Below are positions 16,201 through 24,219 of a stretch of DNA of 45,317 nucleotides, in pieces (within the stretch, counting starts at the first letter, position 1; the number at the start of each line of letters is the position of its first letter). The DNA lies in NCBI GenBank assembly GCA_045595285.1, contig JAZOAC010000019.1, forward strand, positions 1 through 45,317. The letters run 5' to 3'. Made by a program: the position numbers and the translations under genes. Origin of the DNA: UBA1731 sp045595285 (lineage in GTDB: Bacteria > Verrucomicrobiota > Kiritimatiellia > RFP12 > UBA1067). The notes beneath the pieces are model-generated. The model did not search any database. It was not told the origin of the DNA and saw only the letters and a list, made by a program, of their open reading frames with translations.

Positions 16201-17463
16201 TCAGTAATGGAACCTTACGCCAAGCACCCCACGGAAGCGGTCGTAATCATGATCACTGTTGTTGTCATAGGATTGGTTGTCCCATATCAGCTGAGCAAAT
16301 ATACTTGACCACCGATTGAGGAGATAATCCGCAGCAAGCCGCGTTGAGATGTAGGTGTAATCGTAGTTCTGCCGACTCGAATAAACCGCATCGGAATAGC
16401 AGGTTTCATTGAAGCGCCACGCAACATTTCCGGAAAGCTTCAGGCGATCTCCCAAAGTAAGATACGAAATGCCGCCCGAAAGCGTATAAACCTTGCGCGC
16501 CTGACCGACATACTCGTCAGACGGCTCGTAGTAACTGGAGCCGAGCAAGGACAACTGAACCTGACGATGGATGCGCCAGTTGGCGGAAAGCGTATAGGTC
16601 CATCCGCAGTCAGTGCTGCTGGCGTCACCGTAATCAAACCAAGAGGCGCCCATCAATGCCCGATAGCTTATGCGCTCGGTCGCCCGAGTACCAAGACCCG
16701 CCTGAATGGAATAAGAATCAGACTTATCGTTGTAGTTGCGAAAAGTCTTGACGTCATTTCCGCTCAAATCCTGATCATAGCGCGAGTAGCCCGCCGCAAC
16801 CAGCATATCCGTCCATTTCGACGCCGCATAGCCAATCTGAACACCTGTGCTGTACTGGCTCCAACCAAACAAGGGATAATTCTTGGTGACGTCATTGTCA
16901 TAATCCAACCAACTGTACTGCCCCTGGATATCCATGTGCCAACGCTCGGTGAAACGACGCTCAAGCACACCGGCAACATCAAGCGTCTGTCGGTCACGCC
17001 ATATTCCGCGGCCATTGCGTGAATCGAAATCATCAGACTGGCTTATGAAGGCATAACGTTCCGAAAGCATAAGCGACCAGCCCTTCTCGCTTGGAGCCGA
17101 TGATGAATAGCGAAACTGCAAACTCTCTCCGTAGCTATCCTCGCCCATTTCATCATTATATTCACAGAAATAGCGATGCCGATACCAGACATTTCCCACA
17201 AGCATCCACTTCGAACCATGCCATTCAAAGTCAACCGCAGGATTTATCGCAAATACAGAATCGTCCGAACTGGATCTGTCTGCATCCACATTCGAATCAT
17301 ATGTGTAGGAGAGCGACACATACGGCTTGATCGTGAGATGTTGATTGAAGAACCTGAATCCCATGGGACGAGACTCTGTCTGCGGCTTGGTGACACCCTG
17401 CTGTGCAATGGCCATGCCGGCCAACATCGTGAATAACGCTATTACTGAAACTCTATTCTTCAT
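16201..17463 (-). CDS. outer-membrane beta-barrel protein of the exopolysaccharide operon
   Basis: A 420-residue exported protein. The start MKNRVSVIALFTMLAGMAIAQ is a clear signal peptide, which favours the ATG at 17463 over the longer frame to 17514 that would overlap the upstream gene. The rest is a series of amphipathic strands rich in Tyr, Trp and Ser (for example SYTYDSNVDADRSSSDD and SIQAGLGTRATERISYRA), ending in a C-terminal aromatic residue (GVRFHY), as outer-membrane barrels do. Similar barrels accompany polysaccharide secretion systems in other bacteria. I infer a role in export or surface retention of the polymer. The exact family is not certain. Confidence 0.8.
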   Translation of the reverse strand: MKNRVSVIALFTMLAGMAIAQQGVTKPQTESRPMGFRFFNQHLTIKPYVSLSYTYDSNVDADRSSSDDSVFAINPAVDFEWHGSKWMLVGNVWYRHRYFCEYNDEMGEDSYGESLQFRYSSSAPSEKGWSLMLSERYAFISQSDDFDSRNGRGIWRDRQTLDVAGVLERRFTERWHMDIQGQYSWLDYDNDVTKNYPLFGWSQYSTGVQIGYAASKWTDMLVAAGYSRYDQDLSGNDVKTFRNYNDKSDSYSIQAGLGTRATERISYRALMGASWFDYGDASSTDCGWTYTLSANWRIHRQVQLSLLGSSYYEPSDEYVGQARKVYTLSGGISYLTLGDRLKLSGNVAWRFNETCYSDAVYSSRQNYDYTYISTRLAADYLLNRWSSIFAQLIWDNQSYDNNSDHDYDRFRGVLGVRFHY

Positions 17464-17495
17464 CGGTCTGTTCCAATGCTTCAAACGAGGTTTAA

Positions 17496-18473
17496 TCAAA
17501 GATTCTGCAACCAATACGGCCCTGGCTCCCCACGGCCATCACTGTAGTACGGATTCTCCGTAAGAGTGTTCTTGTCGGAGACATTGCCCGTAATCATGGA
17601 CTTCGGGATATATCGTTCATTGACACGACCACGGGGCAATTCAGGGAACCTGACATTCATTGCGTCCGTGTCGCCATTCAGGAAATTCACGGGTATGCTG
17701 CCCAACCTGCTGCCACTTGCCGTTTCTTCAGGCAGGCCGCCAGCCTGAAGATCGGCAAGCATCGAATCAATTATTTGACTGCCGTTAATCGCGTTGACCA
17801 AGGAATGGTCAGGTTCTTCGCCGGCCTGTGCCGCCGCAAGCATGGGATCGTATGACTGGGGCTGATCCTTGCCCAATGCCGCCGGGAACCACGAGTTGCG
17901 GGCATCTATGCGGGATTCCGGCGGCATAGCCGAAACCACTGCAGCCTGTGCCGCATCGGCGGCATCGCCTGCCGCACGGATGAACATGACGCCGGCAAAT
18001 CCGGAACGAACCGCTCCCGACTCGGAGGACGCGCAACGCTCAACTATCTTAGCCATTGCCGCCGAGACGATCTTCACATACTGCTCACCGTTCATTGTGT
18101 CGGGACGGGCAAACTCGTTTTTCGAGAACTCTTCATTCACGATGGTCAACGCCTCCGTCTGCACCGTGGCGAAAACCTCTGCGAGAACCGCCAAACGGTC
18201 TGCCGAACCAGCCCCCGCGACAGCCGCCCGGTTTATCGACATAAACTGCGCAGCCTTAGCCTCTGGACTGCCGGGCATCTTGGAAATCGCCTCGTTGACC
18301 TCAGCGAGAAAGGCCTTTTTGTCGGCAGATGAAAGCTTGACGATGGTAGCCTTGAGCGACACCGGATCAAGCGCACACTCACCAACTTTGGCATGCCATT
18401 CGCTGCGAGGCATCTGAGCCGACAGCGCCATCGCAACCGCCGCAAAAAACACAGTCAAGATTCTGATTTTCAT
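17496..18473 (-). CDS. secreted protein of unknown function in the exopolysaccharide operon
   Basis: I do not recognise a family. The 325-residue product begins with a signal peptide (MKIRILTVFFAAVAMALSAQ), followed by an alanine-rich, mainly helical region to about residue 190 and a Pro/Asn/Gly-rich, probably extended C-terminus ending YYSDGRGEPGPYWLQNL. An AGGA ribosome binding site lies 6 bases before the ATG at 18473, so I prefer it over the upstream ATG at 18488. It sits between the Wza-like lipoprotein and the outer-membrane barrel with gaps of 22 and 32 bases. I infer a periplasmic partner of one of these. Confidence 0.8.
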   Translation of the reverse strand: MKIRILTVFFAAVAMALSAQMPRSEWHAKVGECALDPVSLKATIVKLSSADKKAFLAEVNEAISKMPGSPEAKAAQFMSINRAAVAGAGSADRLAVLAEVFATVQTEALTIVNEEFSKNEFARPDTMNGEQYVKIVSAAMAKIVERCASSESGAVRSGFAGVMFIRAAGDAADAAQAAVVSAMPPESRIDARNSWFPAALGKDQPQSYDPMLAAAQAGEEPDHSLVNAINGSQIIDSMLADLQAGGLPEETASGSRLGSIPVNFLNGDTDAMNVRFPELPRGRVNERYIPKSMITGNVSDKNTLTENPYYSDGRGEPGPYWLQNL

Positions 18474-18495
18474 ATCCGATCCTTTCATCTTGAAA

Positions 18496-19164
18496 TCAAT
18501 ACCAGCTCATCGGCACCCATACGACATCCCCTGCCTTCAGGAGCATGTCCTTGTCGGGCCGACCCTCCTTGCCTATTTCAATCAAATCGACAGTCGTCTT
18601 CGTCTGCCGGCCGTCTTTGTCGCAACGGGTAACGCGGATATTTGCCTTGTCGGCAATGCCTGTCGCTCCACCGGCAAGCTGCAGCGCACGGGTGACGCGC
18701 AGATCCATCGTGGACGGCACATCCACCGGCCCCGGCCTGTTGACCTCTCCAAGCACCGTCACAGTCCCCCACGGAGACACCATGCCGCCGCCGGCCTGAT
18801 ATATGAACGTCGCTGTAACATGCGGATCAAGGAAGAACTCCTTGTACGCAGCGGTAATCTTCTGCTGCAGCCCGACAAGGGTGAGTCCATCACATTTTAT
18901 CTGCCCGACAAGCTCCATCGCAATGTAGCCATCCGCATCGACAAAATACTGCTTCGCCGCCTGCCCCTGCGTGCCTGTGGCCGTGACAGAAATCGCCAAC
19001 GCAACGCCGGGACGGACCTTCGGCCCGTCAAAATACGTCGCCAAGACATCCGCATCAACGCTATTTCCATGCGATTCCTGCAGAAGCGACTGACACCCCG
19101 CCATGCTTAAAAACACAACAAGGAGCAAAATGTATGAATACAATCTCTCCATAAACGTCCGCAA
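18496..19164 (-). CDS. Wza-like polysaccharide export lipoprotein
   Basis: A 222-residue outer-membrane lipoprotein with a polysaccharide export domain (PGVALAISVTATGTQG to about residue 110) followed by one SLBB domain (VLGEVNRPGPVDVPS, about 125-200). It is shorter than Escherichia coli Wza (about 380 residues) and lacks the extra SLBB repeats and the C-terminal helix. A lipobox (FLSMAGC) ends the signal peptide. The best start is TTG at 19164-19162, because AAGGAG lies exactly 8 bases before it. The ATG at 19152 has no such site, and a frame start at 19185 would swallow it. First gene of the six-gene operon. Confidence 0.88.
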   Translation of the reverse strand: MRTFMERLYSYILLLVVFLSMAGCQSLLQESHGNSVDADVLATYFDGPKVRPGVALAISVTATGTQGQAAKQYFVDADGYIAMELVGQIKCDGLTLVGLQQKITAAYKEFFLDPHVTATFIYQAGGGMVSPWGTVTVLGEVNRPGPVDVPSTMDLRVTRALQLAGGATGIADKANIRVTRCDKDGRQTKTTVDLIEIGKEGRPDKDMLLKAGDVVWVPMSWY

Positions 19165-19191
19165 TGATATCACTCCTTCGTTCAAAAATCA

Positions 19192-19209
19192 AGATAATTT
19201 AGAAACGAA
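19192..19209 (-). repeat. 18-base motif shared by two operon upstream regions, copy 1
   Basis: AGATAATTTAGAAACGAA on the plus strand is identical to 33333-33350. This copy lies 28-45 bases before the TTG start of the Wza-like gene. It is not palindromic. I infer a shared regulatory site, but no known regulator is implied. Confidence 0.6.
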
Positions 19210-19212
19210 TCA

Positions 19213-19267
19213 GTAATCGGTTAGTCGAATGTGCGGGCTGAAGCCGCCCATCCGACTAACCGATTAC
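19213..19267 (-). repeat. 15-bp perfect inverted repeat (stem-loop)
   Basis: GTAATCGGTTAGTCG (19213-19227) and its exact complement (19253-19267) enclose 25 bases that contain a smaller GCGG/CCGC stem. There is no U run on either strand, so a simple intrinsic terminator is unlikely. Confidence 0.8.
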
Positions 19268-19296
19268 ACTCAGCACAGTCCACACCACCCCGGGAG

Positions 19297-19316
19297 GGGC
19301 AGCGTCCCCGCTGCCC
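19297..19316 (-). repeat. GGGCAGCG hairpin with tetraloop
   Basis: An 8-bp stem (19297-19304 with 19309-19316) closes a 4-base loop. On the minus strand the loop reads GGGA, a GNRA tetraloop. An overlapping CCCC/GGGG stem (19288-19291 with 19296-19299) would exclude it, so two folds compete. Confidence 0.75.
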
Positions 19317-19330
19317 GCATGTACGAATTA

Positions 19331-19352
19331 CGGGCAACGTCCCCGTTGCCCG
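19331..19352 (-). repeat. GGGCAACG hairpin with tetraloop, covarying with its neighbour
   Basis: A 9-bp stem (19331-19339 with 19344-19352) has the same loop as the hairpin at 19297-19316. One G-C pair is replaced by A-T, changing both strands and keeping the pairing. Confidence 0.75.
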
Positions 19353-19500
19353 CAACCCCACCCGAAACCGCACAAACACCAAAATCAAACTATCCGCAAA
19401 AACAGCACGATACCGCAATCAAATTTCTACTCTTCTTGGGATCCCACCCCTGAAGATCCGCGAATTATACCACGTTTCGCCGCCTGGTTTCGCACCTTTA

Positions 19501-22092
19501 TCAGCGAATTCCCTCTTTGCGGCAAAAATCGCTGACGCGCTTGGGCCAGGAATCGTAGACTTTGTCCGGAAGATACGGCTTGCCCGCCCCGAGGGTTTCA
19601 GGAAAAGACAAAGCCTTCTTCAGATATTTCCGGGCGGCGGCATCGTCTCCGCGTTCTATTGCCGCATCAGCCATCGCCCCCAACGCCTCCTGGTAGATTG
19701 TGATGGGCTTTTCGCCAAGCTCCGAAGGCAATGTCGCAATACCGTCGAGAAACGCGATCGCCTCGGCATATGCGCCGGTGCGGACGAGCGAGCGCGCATA
19801 GTTGAGTTCGAGACCGAGTTTCCCGGGGTAGCGCTTCACATAATCCTCGAGAATGCGACGGGCGTTTTTCCATTCTTCCGCCGCCGCATATGCATGGTAG
19901 AATGCAAGGCCGACACGCCACGAGTCTCCGAGGCGCGACGCCTTTTCTATATCGGCCAACGCAAGGCCGCCTTTTCGCCGCCCGGCCCGGTAGAGAAGAG
20001 CATTGACATCGTCAATGGAATCTCCGCAAGCCTCCAGAAGCGCATCTGCATCTCCATCGCGTCCGCGGGCTGCCATGACAAGTGCCGAGAGATACCTGAA
20101 CTTCCAGCATCCGGTTTCACGCGCCGCCCAGGCAAAAGCCGGCAGCGATTCCCATCTGAACGGAAAATCGAATGCTATCGGTGTCGCTGTGGCGGCGGCA
20201 AGCCGTGCGGATACGTCCTTTCGCCCTACACGGGAAGCAAGATATGCCGCCCTGGTGCGCGCCACAACCGATTCTCCGGCACGGTCGTAGAGCGAAATCG
20301 CCTCATCCGCCAAACCGGAAAGTTCGTACCATCCCGCAAGTTCGGCATAGGTCTTTTCCGGAAACTCGTCACGGGGAGCATCTTCCGTCTTGCCGGTGCA
20401 AAGTGCCAACTCGTGGATAAAGAGGCGATGCAGCGGAAAGTCTCTGAGAACCTGCGCGGCACGGCGTGCAGCCTCTTTGCGATCGCCTGCAAGACGGCGG
20501 GAAACGATGCGAACCGCCAACGCATCGATATTGCGAGCATTGGCTTCCAGCGCGGCGTCCGCGAGGGTTTCGGCCGTTGCATAATCGGACTCGGCAAGAG
20601 AAAGCCTTGCACACAGGGAAAGAGCGGCAGATCTGAGCATCGGCGAATATGCCGCCAACCCCAGACGTTCGCGGGCCGTAAGCGTATCACCTTCGGCGGC
20701 AGAAACAAGACCGTCAATATAATTTGCTTCTGCATCATACGTATCGACAGAAAGCGAAGTACGTACAAGTTTTTTCGCTTCATCAATGCGTCCCTGCGCA
20801 ACATAAAGCCCAGCAAGAGCATTAAGGGCAGGAGCGAAGCAAGGTTCTTTCTCAATAGAAGAGCGAAGAGCCACTTCCGCGGCAACCGGATCGAAGTTCT
20901 GCCCTTCGCGCAATTTCTGGATTCCCTTTACGTAACGTCCATATGCGGAATCCCAGTCGAAATTCTCCGGCATCTCGAGCGGACGCGGTTTTGCGGACTT
21001 CCTGATGTCGAGTTTCCCGAAATCTGCGGCATCGCGCACGACGCTCCAGCGTTCTCCGAACACGTCTGTGCCGCCCGGCGCAAACGAGGGGAATTTGAAC
21101 GGGGTTTTCCAGAAACCCGCATTTGGCTGCTGGAAGCACCGGCCCGACTGCAATTCCACGTACGGGCCGTTCGTGTCGGTGAGAAGTCCTTCCCAAATCG
21201 CCCCTTGACGCGAAAGCCCCCACATCCATATTTTGCGCCCGTACTTCTCGTCGGAGCGGCTCTCGTGGAGCGCACCGGCCTTGAGCCACGGCCACCATAC
21301 GCCGAAATAGCGGTTGTCGCCGTTCATGATATGCATCGCGCGGTGATCTTCGTCATATCCGGCAATGTCGTTGCAGGAATAAAGCGACAGATCACGGCCG
21401 TTCTCCACGGGCCATGGATGCGGTTTGCCGCCATGCGAGATCCAATTGTCGCCCGGGAAGAAATAGCGCGTGCCGTCGCCGCCGATGAACGCCGCATTCA
21501 TCCACTGGTAGTACGTCTGCGGAAGGTTGGACGCATTGAACCATACGGCGTGCGTTTCAAAACCGTCATCACCGTCCTTTAGGCGTATCTCCACCTGCCA
21601 GAATGTGCGGCAAAGCCATTCCGTGCCGCCGACGAAACAGCTGACGGACTTGTCCGCGTTAGTGCGTACGCACCATTCGACGGGAGCCGACGTGTATGGT
21701 TCATGCCCCATCTTTCCGAAATTGAATTCTATGCCGCCGGAAGACCAGGGGCCGCGCATCGAAATATCGCGGAATTTTGCGACCTTGTTGAAATATATGA
21801 AATCGACTCCGGTGATCTTGTCCACCGCACCCCACACCTTGCCGCCCGCCTCGGGCGTCACGGTGACGCGGAGGCGGTCGCTCTCCAGAACCACGCTCTT
21901 CCATTTGCGGGCGGAAGCTTTTGCCTCGTAGCCGTCGAAACGGAAATACGGATAATGGTCGGAGCGCGTCTTCGGAACGGGGTCGGGATCGCCGAACATG
22001 TATGTCGGCAATTCCATCGATCCGACATCGACCGTCGCGGCGCATACCGCCGCCGACAGGATCGCAAAAGAAGCCGTCAATCCAATTCGCAT
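19501..22092 (-). CDS. secreted DUF5107 and TPR-repeat protein
   Basis: An 863-residue exported protein. A signal peptide (MRIGLTASFAILSAAVCAA) is followed by a beta-rich DUF5107-type region (about residues 55-365, with aldose-epimerase-like segments such as TPEAGGKVWGAVDKITG) and then tetratricopeptide repeats to the end (about 390-860). DUF5107 proteins usually sit in carbohydrate-use loci and are thought to bind or process sugars; their exact activity is not established. ATG 22092 has GGAG five bases upstream and overlaps the DUF4091 stop by 16 bases, so translation is probably coupled. The frame also has a GTG at 22098. It is the last gene of the five-gene operon. Confidence 0.88.
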   Translation of the reverse strand: MRIGLTASFAILSAAVCAATVDVGSMELPTYMFGDPDPVPKTRSDHYPYFRFDGYEAKASARKWKSVVLESDRLRVTVTPEAGGKVWGAVDKITGVDFIYFNKVAKFRDISMRGPWSSGGIEFNFGKMGHEPYTSAPVEWCVRTNADKSVSCFVGGTEWLCRTFWQVEIRLKDGDDGFETHAVWFNASNLPQTYYQWMNAAFIGGDGTRYFFPGDNWISHGGKPHPWPVENGRDLSLYSCNDIAGYDEDHRAMHIMNGDNRYFGVWWPWLKAGALHESRSDEKYGRKIWMWGLSRQGAIWEGLLTDTNGPYVELQSGRCFQQPNAGFWKTPFKFPSFAPGGTDVFGERWSVVRDAADFGKLDIRKSAKPRPLEMPENFDWDSAYGRYVKGIQKLREGQNFDPVAAEVALRSSIEKEPCFAPALNALAGLYVAQGRIDEAKKLVRTSLSVDTYDAEANYIDGLVSAAEGDTLTARERLGLAAYSPMLRSAALSLCARLSLAESDYATAETLADAALEANARNIDALAVRIVSRRLAGDRKEAARRAAQVLRDFPLHRLFIHELALCTGKTEDAPRDEFPEKTYAELAGWYELSGLADEAISLYDRAGESVVARTRAAYLASRVGRKDVSARLAAATATPIAFDFPFRWESLPAFAWAARETGCWKFRYLSALVMAARGRDGDADALLEACGDSIDDVNALLYRAGRRKGGLALADIEKASRLGDSWRVGLAFYHAYAAAEEWKNARRILEDYVKRYPGKLGLELNYARSLVRTGAYAEAIAFLDGIATLPSELGEKPITIYQEALGAMADAAIERGDDAAARKYLKKALSFPETLGAGKPYLPDKVYDSWPKRVSDFCRKEGIR

Positions 22093-24203
22093 ATCCACTC
22101 CGCAATTTTGTTTCTCGCCGCAACAGCATCGGCATTCGTGAACTTTTTCTTCATGACCTTTTCAGGATCGATCACGAGATCCGCATCAAGGCCGTAGGGA
22201 ACGACCGAATCCATTTCGGCTTTCATTTTTTCGAACTCCGCCGAAATGCGCCTTGCCGCAGCCGTGCCCGAGCGTAGCTTGAGACGTTTTTCCAGCTCCT
22301 TGAGATAGGCATAGTCGAGAAAACCTTCATAGCACCCCTCCAACTGCAGGGAAGTGAGAAGACTGCCGTCGTCGAGGCGCTGATAGACGGTTCCGAAAGA
22401 ACTGAAATGCCTGACGGAAGCGGGGTCGTACGTTTCGTCGACCTGCACGGTCCAGATTGTGTGCCCTTTGCACTCCGGCATGAGGAACTCTCCCCAGCCG
22501 TGAAGCAGACGCGACGGCATGAGTCCGCCAAAAGCGAAGCCGTAGGATCCCGAGCCGCCATAACGGCAGAGCAGAGAGCCGTGTTTCGCGACCTCCTTCT
22601 TGAAGTGTTCATACACCGGAGTTCTGGGGGTGACCTGTCCGATGATTATGTCGGGGTGGGTATTGTCGTAGGAACGCGCCCCCGCATAGAGAGCGGAAGG
22701 TATCCCCGACTCCTTTATCCTTTCGATCTCCCATACCGCCCTCGGGATGCGCGCACCGTTGTCGGGCTCGTCCATCGCGAGAACGGCAAGATTTATGTCG
22801 CCGCCCGCACGTGCTTTCAAAAGCCTGAGCGCCTCGACCTGAGCCGCTTTGAATTCCGCTGTCTCCATTTCAGGAACGATGGCCGTTTGCTCTCCGTGAC
22901 CGTCAGGCATCTTCACTCCCAACGCTTTTGCGACGGCAACCTCCAGCTTGTCGGAGAAATGCACATAGAAAGTGCCCCGCATTCCGGCGGCACGGAACGC
23001 TGCGAGTGCATGGTCGAAGCGGTTGAAACTGCGGATCGCAAGTTTCCCGTCCTTGCGCTCGAGAACAATGCGTCCCTTGCCGTACTGGCACGCGATGAGA
23101 AGCGATTCGCATCCTCGCGCCTTCGCATCGCGGCACACCTGCTCGAGTATCTCGGGCCTGTCGGCATACCAGCCGACATGGAGAATCTGCTGATATTCGG
23201 AAGGATCGGGATACGGCACGACGACAGGAAGAACCGTAAGGGAAACCTTCGCCTCGCGGGTTTCCGGTCCGCAGGAAAACGCTACGGTTCCTTCATACTT
23301 GCCGGGTTTGGCGTCGCGCGGCACGCGGAACTGGACTAGCGTCTGCGCGGTCGTGCCCGCCTTCACCGAGGAAAGACGTTCGATCGGCATGAGCACCTCG
23401 GGCGCGATCCAGTAGGTCTGTCCGCGACCGGCGTTGTTGGGGCGGTTGTGCGCCCGGAACACGGAAGTCTTTGCCTTGAGATCCGTTCTGCGCCATCCGA
23501 AAAATCCGGACTTGGAGGTAAAACCGGAGACGCTGGCGGATATTTCCACATCGCGACCGGCAAAAATGCCGATGTGGAGATTTGCGGTTTCGCCCGGTGC
23601 GGCCGCAAGCGAAAAGCCCTCGGTCATCTGCGATGCTTCAGGTGCGAAGCGGTCAAATGTCATGCGCGGCGAGTCTATCCTGAAAAGCCCGAAATTCGCG
23701 TCCTCCGGAAGTTTGGCCGGATTGACCGGAGGCTTGCCGCGTTCTTCGTATTCGTGGCTGCGTCCTTTGTGAACGATCGACGGACGGGAAGGATCGAGCG
23801 GAATCAGATCGACGGAAACCCCCTTCAGTTCGAACGATCCCTTCGAGAATTGCGGCCCGAACGAAATATTGAACCTTCTGGAGTCCTTGGGAAGAAGGAA
23901 TTTCATCTCTCCCGGAGTTGCATCCCGGCTGCCGTCGCCGAGGTTCACGGTTTTCAGAAAGAGCTTCTTCCCTTCCGCATCATACGCGTGGGCGGCGAAG
24001 ACGATTCCGCTCCAGGCGTAGAAAGGACGTTCCTTTACGACATCCTTCCAGGATGCCGTAAACGACATTTTCACCCATCCGCCCTTCGCGATATCTTCAT
24101 CCTTGGCGGTATAGGTCCACGGTTTGTCTCCGTCCTTGGCGGTAAACGTCTGCCATGGCGCGGACGTGAGAAGAGATGCGGCAAGCAGCAATATCGAATT
24201 CAT
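22077..24203 (-). CDS. secreted DUF4091 glycoside-hydrolase-like protein
   Basis: A 708-residue exported protein with signal peptide MNSILLLAASLLTSA, a jelly-roll-like N-terminal region (to about 150), an immunoglobulin-like domain (about 200-340), and a C-terminal TIM-barrel region with the features of DUF4091: an acidic LAMDEPDN motif and the closing DGSLLTSLQLEGCYEGFLDY. Members occur in carbohydrate loci, and some related barrels are glycosidases. No substrate can be read from the sequence. AGGA lies 9 bases before the ATG at 24203, 16 bases after the upstream gene, and the end overlaps the DUF5107 gene start. Confidence 0.87.
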   Translation of the reverse strand: MNSILLLAASLLTSAPWQTFTAKDGDKPWTYTAKDEDIAKGGWVKMSFTASWKDVVKERPFYAWSGIVFAAHAYDAEGKKLFLKTVNLGDGSRDATPGEMKFLLPKDSRRFNISFGPQFSKGSFELKGVSVDLIPLDPSRPSIVHKGRSHEYEERGKPPVNPAKLPEDANFGLFRIDSPRMTFDRFAPEASQMTEGFSLAAAPGETANLHIGIFAGRDVEISASVSGFTSKSGFFGWRRTDLKAKTSVFRAHNRPNNAGRGQTYWIAPEVLMPIERLSSVKAGTTAQTLVQFRVPRDAKPGKYEGTVAFSCGPETREAKVSLTVLPVVVPYPDPSEYQQILHVGWYADRPEILEQVCRDAKARGCESLLIACQYGKGRIVLERKDGKLAIRSFNRFDHALAAFRAAGMRGTFYVHFSDKLEVAVAKALGVKMPDGHGEQTAIVPEMETAEFKAAQVEALRLLKARAGGDINLAVLAMDEPDNGARIPRAVWEIERIKESGIPSALYAGARSYDNTHPDIIIGQVTPRTPVYEHFKKEVAKHGSLLCRYGGSGSYGFAFGGLMPSRLLHGWGEFLMPECKGHTIWTVQVDETYDPASVRHFSSFGTVYQRLDDGSLLTSLQLEGCYEGFLDYAYLKELEKRLKLRSGTAAARRISAEFEKMKAEMDSVVPYGLDADLVIDPEKVMKKKFTNADAVAARNKIAEWICELD

Positions 24204-24219
24204 GTTGAATTTTCCTTTA

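Larger units (their letters stand above)
19165..19500 (-). other. 336-base intergenic region with hairpins upstream of the exopolysaccharide operon
   Basis: No convincing gene is present. Reading with the minus strand, the region starts after the DUF5107 gene. It holds a possible extended -10 (TGGTATAAT, hexamer 19464-19469, no clear -35), two GGGC-type hairpins, a 15-bp stem-loop, the 18-base shared motif (19192-19209) and the ribosome binding site of the Wza-like gene. If the -10 is real, the operon has a structured leader of about 290 bases. Otherwise the hairpins belong to the 3' end of the upstream operon. Confidence 0.7.

Noticed and set aside
19231..21582. A 783-residue plus-strand frame from the hairpin region into the DUF5107 gene
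   Set aside because: It begins in non-coding hairpins and runs antisense to the TPR repeats, with an Arg-rich composition typical of a shadow frame.
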